Below are positions 43,501 to 53,183 of a stretch of 64,000 bases of DNA, piece by piece. The number at the start of each line of letters is the position of its first letter. Position 1 is the stretch's first letter. Source of the stretch: Aquibacillus kalidii. Lineage in GTDB: Bacteria > Bacillota > Bacilli > Bacillales > Amphibacillaceae. The stretch is from positions 1 through 64,000 of the forward strand of contig NZ_JACLZI010000038.1 in NCBI RefSeq assembly GCF_014280935.1. The letters are read 5' to 3'. A model generated the notes under the pieces. That model ran no database searches and was not told where the DNA came from. It saw only the letters and a list, made by a program, of their open reading frames with translations. The translations under genes were made by a program, and so were the position numbers.

Positions 43501-43580
43501 CGATTTTTTTACAACAGCGTGTTTATCCCTCTGTAATATGGGGTAATTACAATCTATCTACAAAATGGATTATAAAATAT

Positions 43581-43624
43581 AGGAGATACAGATACATTAC
43601 TAAATTAAACTGTATCTCCTTTTA
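43581..43624 (+). terminator. Terminator after proC
   Basis: Stem aggagatacag/ctgtatctcct is followed by four T. Confidence 0.85.
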
Positions 43625-43729
43625 TCTGTCCAAAGGCCTCCTCTGAAAATTTGTTTACTCCATGAGGCTTTTACTAAACATTCATTAATCAGTGAATTTA
43701 ACGTGATCTAATAAACAAGGAGTGTTAAC

Positions 43730-44863
43730 GTGACATCTGAGAAGGATTCGAAACGCATTGTTATCAAAATAGGAAGTAGTTCTCTAACTAGCATTAATGG
43801 TGAAGTAAGCCGGAGAAAATTAGAAAAAATAGCTGAAGAAGTAGTACATCTTAAAGAAGATGGTTTTGAAGTCTTACTTGTTTCTTCAGGTGCTGTTGCA
43901 GCAGGCTACCGGAAGCTTGGGTGCCTCACAAGACCTGAATCCCTAGCTGAAAAGCAAGCATCTGCCTCTATTGGTCAAGGGCTACTCATTGAATCATATT
44001 CAGATATCTTCTTATCGCATGGCTATGTAGCTTCACAAATTCTAATTACACGGGACGATTTTACCGACGAATTACGATACAACAATGCACGAAATACCAT
44101 AAATGTTCTGTTAGAAAGAGGAATTATTCCGATCGTAAATGAAAATGACACCATCTCCATGGATTTTCTACGATTTGGTGATAATGACACCCTTTCTGCA
44201 AAAGTTGCTAGTCTAGTAGACGCAGATCAGTTAATCATCCTTTCAGATATTGATGGCCTATATGATGCAGATCCACGAGAAAACGAACATGCAAAGTTAC
44301 TACGAGAAGTAAATGAAATAACACCTGCTATTGAAGCAGCAGCTGGAGATCCAGGAAGTGCGAATGGTACAGGTGGCATGAAGTCAAAAATAGATGCTGT
44401 CAAAATTGCTTTAGCTTCTGGGATTTCTACGTTCTTAGGAAAAGCTACAACACCTACTATTATATATGATTCCGTCTATCAGAATGCAAAAGGAACTTAC
44501 TTTAAACCTAAATCTAACAGCCCAAACTTAACAAGTAAGGAGCGTTGGATTGCCTTCAATTCTGGTCCAGAGGGTAAAATCATTATTAATGACCGTGTAA
44601 AAAAGGCAATTATGAAAAACGGAACCAGCCTAAAGCCAACTGACGTCGATAGTGTTAGCGGACACTTTGATCAAGGTGCAGTCGTAAATATTCTCGACAC
44701 AGAAGAAAATACAATTGGTCTCGGTGTTATGAATTACTCCTCTGATGCGATCAACCAAATTATTCACAAGACAGAAAGACATCTATTAACTTATGAGAAA
44801 GTTGCAATTGAAAGCGATCATTTCGTCTGTCATTTACATTCAGAAGTACTGTCAACAATATAA
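43730..44863 (+). CDS. proB: Glutamate 5-kinase
   Basis: A 377-aa enzyme that phosphorylates glutamate, the first and feedback-controlled step of proline synthesis. The amino-acid kinase domain (KIGSSSLTS, VSSGAVAAGYR, ENDTISMDFLRFGDND, GTGGMKSKIDA) is followed by a C-terminal PUA domain from about 280. GTG 43730 has AAGGAG seven bases upstream. proA follows after 19 bp, so they form an operon. Confidence 0.96.
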   Translation: MTSEKDSKRIVIKIGSSSLTSINGEVSRRKLEKIAEEVVHLKEDGFEVLLVSSGAVAAGYRKLGCLTRPESLAEKQASASIGQGLLIESYSDIFLSHGYVASQILITRDDFTDELRYNNARNTINVLLERGIIPIVNENDTISMDFLRFGDNDTLSAKVASLVDADQLIILSDIDGLYDADPRENEHAKLLREVNEITPAIEAAAGDPGSANGTGGMKSKIDAVKIALASGISTFLGKATTPTIIYDSVYQNAKGTYFKPKSNSPNLTSKERWIAFNSGPEGKIIINDRVKKAIMKNGTSLKPTDVDSVSGHFDQGAVVNILDTEENTIGLGVMNYSSDAINQIIHKTERHLLTYEKVAIESDHFVCHLHSEVLSTI

Positions 44864-44882
44864 AAAAATATGGAGGGATTTG

Positions 44883-46145
44883 ATGGCCGTTACGGCAGCC
44901 AATATAAATGTTCAACAACAAGCTAAGTCAGCCAAAAAAGCTCAAAAGGAATTATCTTTATTAACGACTGAAGAAAAAAATGTAGCACTACAAAAATTAG
45001 CGGACGTTCTCGAGAAAGACTACCAAACTATCCTTGAGGCAAACAAAGAGGATTTGGAAACAGGTCGCCAAAAAGGGTGTGATGAAGCGTTCATGGACCG
45101 TCTAACTTTAACCAAGGAAAGAATTGAAGATTTTGCGCAAGGTTTAAGAGATGTTTCTAGATTAGAGGATCCGACTGGGGTCATCCATTCAGACTGGACA
45201 CTAGAAAATGGATTAAAGGTTCAAAAGGTTGCTGTACCTCTTGGTGTAATTGGAATGATTTATGAAGCACGACCTAATGTGACCGTTGATGCGACTGGTC
45301 TAGCACTTAAATCAGGAAATGCAATTATCTTAAAAGGTGGCTCTTCTGCCATTTCATCCAACAAAGTAATTGTTGACGTAATACACCGTGGATTAGAGCA
45401 AACAAAGATTCCTAAAGAAGCTGTACAATTTATCAACAGTACCGATCGCGAAGCAACACAACAGCTTTTCACTATGAAGCAGCATATTGACGTGCTAATT
45501 CCAAGGGGTGGCGGCAAGCTAATTCAAGCTGTCGTTAATAACGCTACTGTTCCTGTTCTCGAAACAGGTGTAGGTAACTGTCATCTCTATATTCATAAAG
45601 ATGCGGATGTGAACAAGGCTTTAGACATCCTTATCAACGCTAAAACAGACAGACCTGCCGTTTGTAATGCGCTAGAAACAGCTATTATTGATAAAGATTG
45701 GTTAGCATCAAATAAGGATGATTTAATAGATGCTTTGAAGGAGCATAACATACAAATTCACGGAGATGAAACGGCACAGAAATTCATTCCTGGAACGATC
45801 GCTGCTACTGAATCTGACTGGGCCAATGAATATCTTAGTACAGATCTCGCGATAAAAACAGTGACTAGCTTATCAGAAGCGGTTGACCACATTGAATTAT
45901 ACGGAACGAAACACTCGGAAGCTATCGTGACAGAAAACAAAGAAACTGCTGCTCTCTTTATGAAATTAGTGGATGCAGCCGCGTTGTATCATAACGCGTC
46001 TACCCGTTTCACGGACGGTGGCGCTCTAGGATTTGGTGCAGAAATTGGAATCTCCACCCAAAAACTACACGCACGCGGGCCAATGGGACTACCATCTTTG
46101 ACTACAGTTAAATACATGATGCATGGAGATGGACAGATTAGATAA
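44883..46145 (+). CDS. proA: Gamma-glutamyl phosphate reductase
   Basis: A 420-aa aldehyde-dehydrogenase-fold enzyme that reduces glutamyl 5-phosphate to the semialdehyde. Family marks: IYEARPNVTVDA, LKGGSSAISSN, LIPRGGGKLI and the catalytic Cys in RPAVCNALET. ATG 44883 has GGAGGG seven bases upstream. The open frame to 44793 overlaps proB and is not used. A terminator closes the proBA operon. Confidence 0.96.
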   Translation: MAVTAANINVQQQAKSAKKAQKELSLLTTEEKNVALQKLADVLEKDYQTILEANKEDLETGRQKGCDEAFMDRLTLTKERIEDFAQGLRDVSRLEDPTGVIHSDWTLENGLKVQKVAVPLGVIGMIYEARPNVTVDATGLALKSGNAIILKGGSSAISSNKVIVDVIHRGLEQTKIPKEAVQFINSTDREATQQLFTMKQHIDVLIPRGGGKLIQAVVNNATVPVLETGVGNCHLYIHKDADVNKALDILINAKTDRPAVCNALETAIIDKDWLASNKDDLIDALKEHNIQIHGDETAQKFIPGTIAATESDWANEYLSTDLAIKTVTSLSEAVDHIELYGTKHSEAIVTENKETAALFMKLVDAAALYHNASTRFTDGGALGFGAEIGISTQKLHARGPMGLPSLTTVKYMMHGDGQIR

Positions 46146-46149
46146 AATG

Positions 46150-46192
46150 AAAAGACAGGAATTCGGCTTCTACAAGCCAATTCCTGTCTTTT
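46150..46192 (+). terminator. Terminator of proBA
   Basis: Perfect stem aaaagacaggaatt/aattcctgtctttt with a T-tail. Confidence 0.92.
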
Positions 46193-46297
46193 TTGCTACT
46201 CCCTACATTTTCTATTAATTATACTAGCTAAGATTCTGAATAGATTCCTATTTGAAGCAAATAATATTAATAATAAATAAATCATGGAGGGAACTTG

Positions 46298-47305
46298 ATG
46301 GAAGAAAAGGTAAGATTAACCTCCTCCGAAATATCAGTTATGTGGAGTAGTTATCAGAATAACAGCTTTTCTATTTGCACTTTAAATCATTTCTTAGCAA
46401 ATGTTGATGATCCTAACATTAGATCCGTTCTACAGTATTCATATGAAATAAGTGAAGAAAACCTACAAAAAACCAGAAAAATATTAATGAAAGATAACCA
46501 ACCTATTCCAATTGGATTTACTAAAGATGATGTAAATCAGTCTGCTCCGCGTCTTTATTCAGATGCGTTCTATCTATACTACCTAAAGAACATGGCCAAA
46601 GTGGGCATTTCCGTTTACGGAATAGCTCTAACAACGACAGCGCGTTCAGACGTTAGAAGTATGTTAAGCGAAGCAATAAAAACTTCTACAGAATTATATA
46701 ATCGGACAACGGATGTTTTAGTAGAAAAAGGTTTATTCATTCGATCACCTTTTGTCACAACACCTGATCATGTTGACTTTATTGAAAAGAAGGATTATTT
46801 AGGTAGTCCTTTTAACCTTATTAACAATAACAGGCCCTTAAATGTAGTAGAGATTACTCATATTGAAGCAAATATCGAAGCGAATATAGTTGGTAAAGTT
46901 CTTTTATCTGGACTTAGCCATGTAGCTAAAACTAAGCAAGTGAGCCAATACTGTAATAGAGGTAAAGAAATTGCCAACAAACATGTAAACGTATTTACAG
47001 ACATGTTAGCTAACGATGAACTTCCTACTCCAATGCCTTGGGACATAGAAGTTACCGATTCAACCACATCACCCTTTTCAGACAAATTAATTATGTTCCA
47101 TACAACCTTAATGATAGCATCAAGTATCTCTAATTATGCTACTTCTGCTGCAGCAAGTTTACGGACAGACATTTCAGCATCATATATTCGTTTATCAGGA
47201 GAAACAGCTTTATACTCTAAAGATGGTATTAATATAATGATAAAAAATCATTGGCTGGAGCAACCACCCCAGATACCAGATCACAAAAGGCTAGGTAAGA
47301 ATTAA
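46298..47305 (+). CDS. DUF3231 family protein
   Basis: A 335-aa protein built of two similar halves (about 5-165 and 175-325), each a helical ferritin-like or CotF-like unit as in DUF3231 proteins of Bacillaceae. Examples are VRLTSSEISVMWSSYQNNS in the first half and VEITHIEANIEANIVGKVL in the second. Family members are linked with spores, but their function is not established. ATG 46298 has GGAGGG six bases upstream, and a TTG lies one codon earlier. It is a single gene. Confidence 0.82.
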   Translation: MEEKVRLTSSEISVMWSSYQNNSFSICTLNHFLANVDDPNIRSVLQYSYEISEENLQKTRKILMKDNQPIPIGFTKDDVNQSAPRLYSDAFYLYYLKNMAKVGISVYGIALTTTARSDVRSMLSEAIKTSTELYNRTTDVLVEKGLFIRSPFVTTPDHVDFIEKKDYLGSPFNLINNNRPLNVVEITHIEANIEANIVGKVLLSGLSHVAKTKQVSQYCNRGKEIANKHVNVFTDMLANDELPTPMPWDIEVTDSTTSPFSDKLIMFHTTLMIASSISNYATSAAASLRTDISASYIRLSGETALYSKDGINIMIKNHWLEQPPQIPDHKRLGKN

Positions 47306-47369
47306 AAGGTTCTTTTAAATTGGAACAGGAGAATTTCTCCTTTTTGCATGAAGGCACTTCCTCACACTT

Positions 47370-47667
47370 TATTGCTTTCAAAATGACGCAGTTGAGAGAA
47401 TGTAGCTTTATTTCCAGTGTTCATTTTAAATAGTGGAGTGCAGATGCACGCTGTGGAGAAACACTCGCTTTCCGTGGAGAACAATTCGTGTGTCCGAAGA
47501 TCCCCAAAGAGCGTACTTTACGTCACTGGAAGGCTAGAGGCCGTGCCCACGGAAAGCGTAGTGTTCTATCGAAGCGAGTTAAAGCACTCATCCAAAGAAT
47601 ATTTATTACTGCAGAGACTATAATCATTGTGACAATAGCAATAACAATTTTGAAAGAGCCTAAAAAT
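47370..47667 (+). repeat. Decayed intergenic repeat, copy B
   Basis: The block runs from tcaaaatgacgcagttgaga to the right end tttgaaagagcctaa. It contains gaggccgtgcccacgg and gttctatcgaagcgag, shared with copy A. The end matches, inverted, the left end of copy C (taggctctttt), so the element has terminal inverted repeats. It fills the 361-bp gap between 47306 and 47666. Confidence 0.7.
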
Positions 47668-48260
47668 TAATCCTTTTTAATCGCTTCAGTTAAGCCCTCA
47701 TCATCCAAGAGTTCAAATTTCGCTATTTTACCTTCTTCATATATATGTGTTTTGCCTATCACTTCAGCTATTTTCGGTTCCTCATTCTCAGTTACATACT
47801 CGACCTCAACAGTAAAATCATAGGCACCCTTTGTATCTTTGTCGGAACTGATATCCATTTTTTTAACTTTCAATTCATAGTTGTTTGCATTTGCTATTCC
47901 TTGAAAATACAATGCATGAGCACCAATAAAAGCATTGTACCCTTTGTCAGTAAAATAAGAGCCGTATAATTCATGTAGGTATTGGTCTAATTCCGAAGTA
48001 GAAATAGGAGAAGAAACGTTTTCATCATCGCTAATGACGGTGGTATTTTCAGGGGAGTTCATTAACTTGGTTAGCTTGGGATCTGGTACAGTAAATTGTT
48101 GGTTTAAAACTTCTTTTATGGTTTCTTCATTTTCACTTTTTGGATCCTGTTTCGTAGTATTAGAGTCTGAACAACTAACAAGAAGTGATAAGACAAATAT
48201 AATAAGCAAGGATCTCCATTTTATTAAAGGGGGAAAAATATCAATCATCCTTTCTTTCAT
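47667..48260 (-). CDS. Lipoprotein of unknown function
   Basis: A 197-aa lipoprotein. A hydrophobic signal segment (LLIIFVLSLLVSC) ends in a lipobox with Cys30. A linker rich in Lys, Glu, Thr and Asn precedes a globular domain (SELDQYLHELYGSYFTDKGY, YDFTVEVEYVTENEEPKIAEV). No family recognised. The start is uncertain: ATG 48260 has no strong ribosome site, and an ATG at 48248 lies only a base or two after AAAGG. The gene stands alone between two intergenic repeats. Confidence 0.7.
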   Translation of the reverse strand: MKERMIDIFPPLIKWRSLLIIFVLSLLVSCSDSNTTKQDPKSENEETIKEVLNQQFTVPDPKLTKLMNSPENTTVISDDENVSSPISTSELDQYLHELYGSYFTDKGYNAFIGAHALYFQGIANANNYELKVKKMDISSDKDTKGAYDFTVEVEYVTENEEPKIAEVIGKTHIYEEGKIAKFELLDDEGLTEAIKKD

Positions 48261-48399
48261 TTTTGAGTAATAAGCTTATCTCTAGTTTAGCATGAATTCC
48301 CACTTTTTTACATATATAATTGGTACCACTTTTACAAATTATATTTTATAACATTCCAGCAGAGTTTATTAAGGAAAGCCTTCCCTAACGTAAACAATG

Positions 48400-48602
48400 A
48401 ACAAAAGCGCAGAGCGCCGGTAAGCGACGTACGGACTGGACTGAGCCGTAGGAGATAAAGGCAACACGGTGAACGAAGTGAACCGATGTTAACTTATCGT
48501 ACGAAGGCGAGGGAAGTCTCGCTAGTCGCTGGCGCTCGGAGCTGGATGAGGCTAATCTTGCAGGTTATCCACATTTAGCAGATTTTATAAATTCCTAAAC
48601 TA
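48400..48602 (+). repeat. GC-rich structured repeat ending in 40-bp block, copy 2
   Basis: A GC-rich patch in AT-rich surroundings. Arms gagcgccggtaagcgac (48412) and gtcgctggcgctc (48525) pair, with a 4-nt insertion. It is followed by gagctggatgaggct and the 40-bp block 48563-48602, identical to 1170-1209, with ttatccaca at 48565-48573. No ORF. It looks like a dispersed Bacillaceae intergenic element, one end of which was left beside the IS256 copy. Confidence 0.65.
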
Positions 48603-48603
48603 C

Positions 48604-48633
48604 AAAAAAATGGCCACTACTAACGTAATGGCC
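48604..48633 (-). terminator. Terminator of the FtsX-type ABC operon
   Basis: The minus strand stem tggccatta/tagtggcca is followed by seven T, just past the permease stop. Confidence 0.85.
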
Positions 48634-48642
48634 ACTCCTCAC

Positions 48643-51219
48643 CTAGATACTCTCTTGTTTTAAAGCATCGATAATATTTTCCTTCTTTACTTTCTTTGCG
48701 GAATATAACATCGCAGAACCAACGACAATAAATATCGCTATACCTACATATAACGCACTTAACCAAGGAAACTCGAAATTGTATTCGAATGTGCCCATTA
48801 ATGACCAGTAAATGAGTCCCATTACGACTATACTAATTGGTATACCGTACACCAAAGCCTTTATTCCATAGAAAATACTCTCGTAGTTAATCATTCTATT
48901 AAAGCCTTTTGGTGTCATTCCAACAGACTTTAACATAGCAAATTCCCTTTTTCGTAACGAAATACTTGTTGATATAGTATTAAAGATATTCGCTACAGAA
49001 ATTGCTGTTATTAAGGCGATAAATCCATACGCAAAAACGGACAATAGTAATATCAATTGTTCTTCCTGCTGCCTGTTTTTGAACACGTTATAAACATACA
49101 TATTACTATCTTTCAAATTTTCAATATCAGCTTGGGTTTCCATAGGATCTGAACTCGTCAAAAAGAGAAAAGAGCTCGTTATGTTATTATCTTTTACTAA
49201 TTGGTTAAAGTCTTCATTGTTTACAATAACATCGAGAGCACCAAGGTAACCTGCATCAATTCCCATAGGCTTTATATCAGTTAATGCAACAACCTCCACA
49301 TTACCAAGTTGCTCACTTTCTTCCGTTTCATAATCGTAAGACTCTAAAACTAACGATTCCCCTATTTTGGTGTGTATCGAACGTGTTTCGATAAGTTTAC
49401 GACTATTAGGATCTTGATATGAAACTTTATTTATAATAATGGCTTTAAGAGTTTGAGCATCAGTCGTACTAGATAAATCTACTCCAACTTTTTCCGCATA
49501 TTCCTTAAAGCTATTTTGATCAAGTCCGCTTAGCGTAATATCATAAGGATATTTTCCATTTTTTATAGCTTCACTGTCTTGTTCTAAATTCTCTTTTAGC
49601 TTCTCTGGCAATCCTTCCTCACTAATCCATGATCGTAAAGAAATTTCTTGCAAAATGGTATGATCAGTAATGTATTTAGCCTCAGCTAGAGTTTCTAACT
49701 TAGTGGTATCTTTTTTATCACTAGCAATTTGGATATCATAGTTTATGTTTTGTTGAGATAGCTCCAACGATTTTTCAAGACTTTCTGTAAAATAAGACAC
49801 AGATAAGAAAAGAACAATACTTATCACAAGTGAAAAAACAGTTGCTTGATATCTCTTTTTATTTCTTTTTAAATTCTTCAAGCCAATTTCAGCTTCAATG
49901 CCAAAAAGTTTACGAACTAACTTGGATGTTTTTACCTTTTTTTCAGTTAATTTCACATCGTGCGTCTGTCGAATAGCATCAATCGCGGATACCTTTGATG
50001 CTCTCCTAGCCGGACTGTATGTGGAAATAAAAATAGTGACAATCGATACCACACAAGCAACTAATATAGACATAGGCGTTGCTATAACTTTAAATTTTTG
50101 TGAAATACCTAATGCTCCATCAATAAATGTATTAATGAAGTAAAACGTAATTGCCATTCCGCCTAGACCAGCAATAACACCAATTGGGATACTGATAAGC
50201 CCAATAATGGCTCCTTCAAAAAATACAGAGTTTCGCTTCTGTTTCTTCGTTGCCCCAACACTTGCTAGCATCCCCAAATGTCTGGAACGTTCTGATACGC
50301 TTATCGCAAACGCATTGTAAATCAATGCTACAGAACCGATAAAGATAACAACCATAATAATTCCAACTAAAGAGAACAACGTCGTTCGAAGGCTATCATT
50401 ATCAGTGACACCATATAAACGGAGCAATGCGTCATTATAGCCTATATTCTCAATATCATGCTCTTCTGCTAGTTGCTCACTATGTTTAAATAGGGAATTA
50501 CTCACTTTATCTAAGGTGACAATCGCATTCACCTTATCACTTTCACCTAGTGCGCTTTGGTCAATATATGTGATGGCCGTATATCCTGGAGACCACGTTG
50601 GTTCCCATGTTGGACGTTTGATAAATCCAACAATTGTATAGGAGTTAGAATGCATAGAATCCAATGTCTCTTGAACTTCCCCATCAATCAATTGTAATGG
50701 GTCATTCTGAGTTAAGGTTACTTCATCATCTACCATTTTCCTCTGGCCGATGCTTAACGTTACTTTATCACCAAGCTCATACTTCTCTTCAGATATTTTT
50801 CTAACTTCCTCATTCATAACTAGCTCTTGAGCTGATTTCGGAAGTCTCCCACTACTTAGATCAATTGGAAACGTTTCAAAACCATTTTGGTTATAGCCCT
50901 TAATGAACAAATATGGTTTGCTTTCATTGTCCGAACCTTCTAAACTGGCATAACCATTATCCTTACTAATTACGAGCTTGCTTGTGGCAGCATCCTTTTC
51001 TATCGCCTCTAATTGCTCACGGTTTACATCCTTGTATTGAACGTGCCAATCCCCGTTTTCTGCAATCGATTGTCGTTTCATTATATCTATAAAAGAAACA
51101 CCTAGCGTTGCAACTGCAGTTATCATCGCAACAGAAATTATTACACCAAAAATAGTTACGAGTGTTCGTCTTTTGTTCTTCTTCAAATGTCTTACGGTAA
51201 GTTTGTTGATAATGTTCAC
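48643..51219 (-). CDS. FtsX/MacB-type ABC transporter permease (858 aa)
   Basis: A large membrane subunit with an N-terminal helix (about 20-42), a long extracellular part (MacB_PCD-like), a first FtsX helix trio (about 280-410), another helix near 465 with a second extracellular region, and a second FtsX trio at the C-terminus. It thus has the duplicated layout with eight helices. At 858 aa it is longer than BceB-type permeases (about 650). Such transporters move lipids, peptides or antimicrobials or act mechanically. The GTG start overlaps the ATPase stop (GTGA). It is probably under the adjacent two-component system. Confidence 0.9.
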   Translation of the reverse strand: MNIINKLTVRHLKKNKRRTLVTIFGVIISVAMITAVATLGVSFIDIMKRQSIAENGDWHVQYKDVNREQLEAIEKDAATSKLVISKDNGYASLEGSDNESKPYLFIKGYNQNGFETFPIDLSSGRLPKSAQELVMNEEVRKISEEKYELGDKVTLSIGQRKMVDDEVTLTQNDPLQLIDGEVQETLDSMHSNSYTIVGFIKRPTWEPTWSPGYTAITYIDQSALGESDKVNAIVTLDKVSNSLFKHSEQLAEEHDIENIGYNDALLRLYGVTDNDSLRTTLFSLVGIIMVVIFIGSVALIYNAFAISVSERSRHLGMLASVGATKKQKRNSVFFEGAIIGLISIPIGVIAGLGGMAITFYFINTFIDGALGISQKFKVIATPMSILVACVVSIVTIFISTYSPARRASKVSAIDAIRQTHDVKLTEKKVKTSKLVRKLFGIEAEIGLKNLKRNKKRYQATVFSLVISIVLFLSVSYFTESLEKSLELSQQNINYDIQIASDKKDTTKLETLAEAKYITDHTILQEISLRSWISEEGLPEKLKENLEQDSEAIKNGKYPYDITLSGLDQNSFKEYAEKVGVDLSSTTDAQTLKAIIINKVSYQDPNSRKLIETRSIHTKIGESLVLESYDYETEESEQLGNVEVVALTDIKPMGIDAGYLGALDVIVNNEDFNQLVKDNNITSSFLFLTSSDPMETQADIENLKDSNMYVYNVFKNRQQEEQLILLLSVFAYGFIALITAISVANIFNTISTSISLRKREFAMLKSVGMTPKGFNRMINYESIFYGIKALVYGIPISIVVMGLIYWSLMGTFEYNFEFPWLSALYVGIAIFIVVGSAMLYSAKKVKKENIIDALKQESI

Positions 51220-51899
51220 GGACGAATCACCTCGTCCTTGGCAACTGTGCCATCCTCAATCGAAATCACACGATCAGCTTGTAATGCAATCCGTTCGTCA
51301 TGCGTAATAACGATCAATGTTTGGTTATAAGTCTTGTTAAACATTTTTAACAATTCTATTATTTCACTACTATTCTTACTATCTAAATTTCCAGTAGGTT
51401 CATCTGCTAACATAATAGCGGGATTACTAATTAAGGCCCGACCAATGGACACACGTTGCTGTTGACCACCCGACAATTGGTTTGGGAGATGATTCAATCT
51501 TGCTTGTAAACCTAAAATATTAACAATGTCACTCAGTTGCTTATCATCTACCTTGTGTTCATCCAGTAGCATGGGTAATGTAATATTTTCCTCAACGGTT
51601 AAAATAGGGATCAAATTATAGAATTGATAAATTAATCCAATCTGCCTTCTTCTGAAAATCGCTAACTGGGTCTCATTTAGTTGGTAGATATCTGTGTTGT
51701 CAACGAGCACCTTCCCACTTGTTGGGCGATCAACCCCACCGAGTAAGTGAAGCAATGTCGATTTTCCAGATCCAGACGGTCCGATAATGGCAACAAATTC
51801 TCCTTTTTTTACTGAAAAGGAAACATTGTCAAGCGCTTTAACAGCTGTCTCCCCTTTGCCATATTCTTTAGACAGATTTTCTATTTTTAATATATCCAT
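51216..51899 (-). CDS. ABC transporter ATPase (MacB/LolD-like)
   Basis: A 227-aa ATPase with Walker A (GPSGSGKST), Q-loop, signature (LSGGQQQR), Walker B (IMLADEPTGNLD) and switch His (ITHDERIA). It powers the FtsX-type permease encoded downstream by a 4-nt overlap. ATG 51899 has GGAGG seven bases upstream, whereas the ATG two codons earlier touches that site. A promoter with phased response-regulator boxes lies at 51932-51991. Confidence 0.95.
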   Translation of the reverse strand: MDILKIENLSKEYGKGETAVKALDNVSFSVKKGEFVAIIGPSGSGKSTLLHLLGGVDRPTSGKVLVDNTDIYQLNETQLAIFRRRQIGLIYQFYNLIPILTVEENITLPMLLDEHKVDDKQLSDIVNILGLQARLNHLPNQLSGGQQQRVSIGRALISNPAIMLADEPTGNLDSKNSSEIIELLKMFNKTYNQTLIVITHDERIALQADRVISIEDGTVAKDEVIRP

Positions 51900-51931
51900 G
51901 TTCATTCCTCCATTTAGTTGATGTTGCGTTT

Positions 51932-51937
51932 AGTATA
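51932..51937 (-). promoter_or_regulatory. -10 box of the ABC operon
   Basis: TATACT on the minus strand lies four bases downstream of the response-regulator repeats. There is no good -35, as expected for an activator-dependent promoter. Confidence 0.6.
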
Positions 51938-51941
51938 TCTG

Positions 51942-51991
51942 TCTAAAATGACTTTAAGGTGACTCTAAAGTGACAGTTTAGTCACTTTAGA
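51942..51991. promoter_or_regulatory. Response-regulator binding repeats
   Basis: On the minus strand three 11-bp units run head to tail: GTCACTTTAGA, GTCACCTTAAA and GTCATTTTAGA (51974 down to 51942). A fourth copy, inverted, lies at 51981-51991 and forms a perfect 11-bp-arm palindrome with the first unit (six-base spacer). The 11-bp period puts all direct units on one helix face, as for OmpR-family regulators. Confidence 0.8.
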
Positions 51992-52035
51992 TGTTAGAAC
52001 AGCGCTTTTACATAACTTGTACTTTTATTAATAAT

Positions 52036-52152
52036 TCAGATGAAATCTCTAGTAACTTACTTCTTACAACCCCTTTTCACGAAGAAAATCGTAATGATTG
52101 AAAAGGATTAGAAGAATTTGTTGCGACGCATTCTATAGATCTTGCTGTAAGG
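52036..52152 (+). repeat. Decayed intergenic repeat, copy D (core deleted)
   Basis: agtaacttacttcttacaa (near 52050) and gcattctatagat (52129) match the left and right parts of copy A in the same order, with the middle lost. It lies between the kinase gene and the ABC operon promoter. Confidence 0.5.
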
Positions 52153-52169
52153 TATCTAGAAAAGGTCTT

Positions 52170-53183
52170 CTATATAATTTGTTTATAAAATTTAATAATA
52201 AAGCTCGTGCCTTTTCCCTCTTCACTTACCACTTCGATATCTCCATTTTGACTAGTGATAATGCTATATGCCATTGCAAGACCGATCCCAACACTTTCTT
52301 CACCAGCATTTTTTCCTTTGTAGAACCTTTTAAAAATATAAGGAAGCTCTTGCTTTGGAATACCTTTCCCGTTGTCGACAATCTTCATTTCAGTAAACAA
52401 GGCATTTTCCGAGTAGAAGATACCTATCTCACCATTTTCTGGAGTATGCTCTACACAGTTTTTTAAAATATTGATTATTGCTTCCGCTGTCCAATTAATA
52501 TCCCCAATAAATGTGACATCCTCATCACCCGTATAATGCAAGAACTGTTGTTTTATATCAACTGGAATAAGTACAGGCTCCATTGCCTTTTGAATAAGGT
52601 TACGTACTACGATGGTTTCTTTTTTAAACAATGCAGTACCAGCATCTATTTTAGAAAGCTTCAGCAAAGACGTAACAAGCCATTCAATCCTCTCTAATTG
52701 CTTTTGGATGTTATATGTAAACTCGTTTCTTTTTTCTTTCGGCATGTTAGGGTCACTAAGTAAATCAGCCATTACCATCATGGAAGTGAGTGGAGTTTTC
52801 AATTGATGGGAAATGTCAGAAATCGCATTCGTCAACTGAAGTTTATCTCGCTCTAATTGGGAACCTTGCTCAGAAAGCATCAGCGTAACTTTGTAAATAT
52901 CATTTTTCAATATACTAAGCTCGCCCTCATAATTGTCACGGACGTCAAGTGTATAATCCCCACTAGTAATTCTCCTTAAAAAACCAGAAAGCCGCGCAAT
53001 TTCACGGTAGCGCCAAGCTGTAAACAGGAGAGTGGCAATAATTAGTAGTACCGAGGTTAATATAAGAATGGCAGCAAACTTTGTTGAGAAAAACACGAAT
53101 GTGATCGTAGTCATCAAAATACTGATAAAACCGAGAACCATTACTAGCCATTTAATTTCACTGTTTCTGAACAATTTAATCAC
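52170..53183 (-). CDS. Sensor histidine kinase of the ABC-linked system
   Basis: A 337-aa kinase starting MIKLFRNSEIKW. Two close helices (about 12-30 and 36-54) with almost no extracellular loop suggest an intramembrane sensor. HAMP-like, DHp (ISHQLKTPLTSM) and ATPase (NILKNCVEHTPENG, DNGKGI, SVGIGLAMAYSI) regions follow. GTG 53183 overlaps the response regulator stop. TTG 53174 is an alternative. Kinases of this shape (BceS, VncS) usually depend on the neighbouring transporter for signal input. Confidence 0.9.
   Translation of the reverse strand: MIKLFRNSEIKWLVMVLGFISILMTTITFVFFSTKFAAILILTSVLLIIATLLFTAWRYREIARLSGFLRRITSGDYTLDVRDNYEGELSILKNDIYKVTLMLSEQGSQLERDKLQLTNAISDISHQLKTPLTSMMVMADLLSDPNMPKEKRNEFTYNIQKQLERIEWLVTSLLKLSKIDAGTALFKKETIVVRNLIQKAMEPVLIPVDIKQQFLHYTGDEDVTFIGDINWTAEAIINILKNCVEHTPENGEIGIFYSENALFTEMKIVDNGKGIPKQELPYIFKRFYKGKNAGEESVGIGLAMAYSIITSQNGDIEVVSEEGKGTSFIIKFYKQII

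Noticed and set aside
51835-51848. A cre-like tcaagcgcttta
   Set aside because: It lies inside the ATPase coding region near its 5' end and is a poor match. No sugar link.
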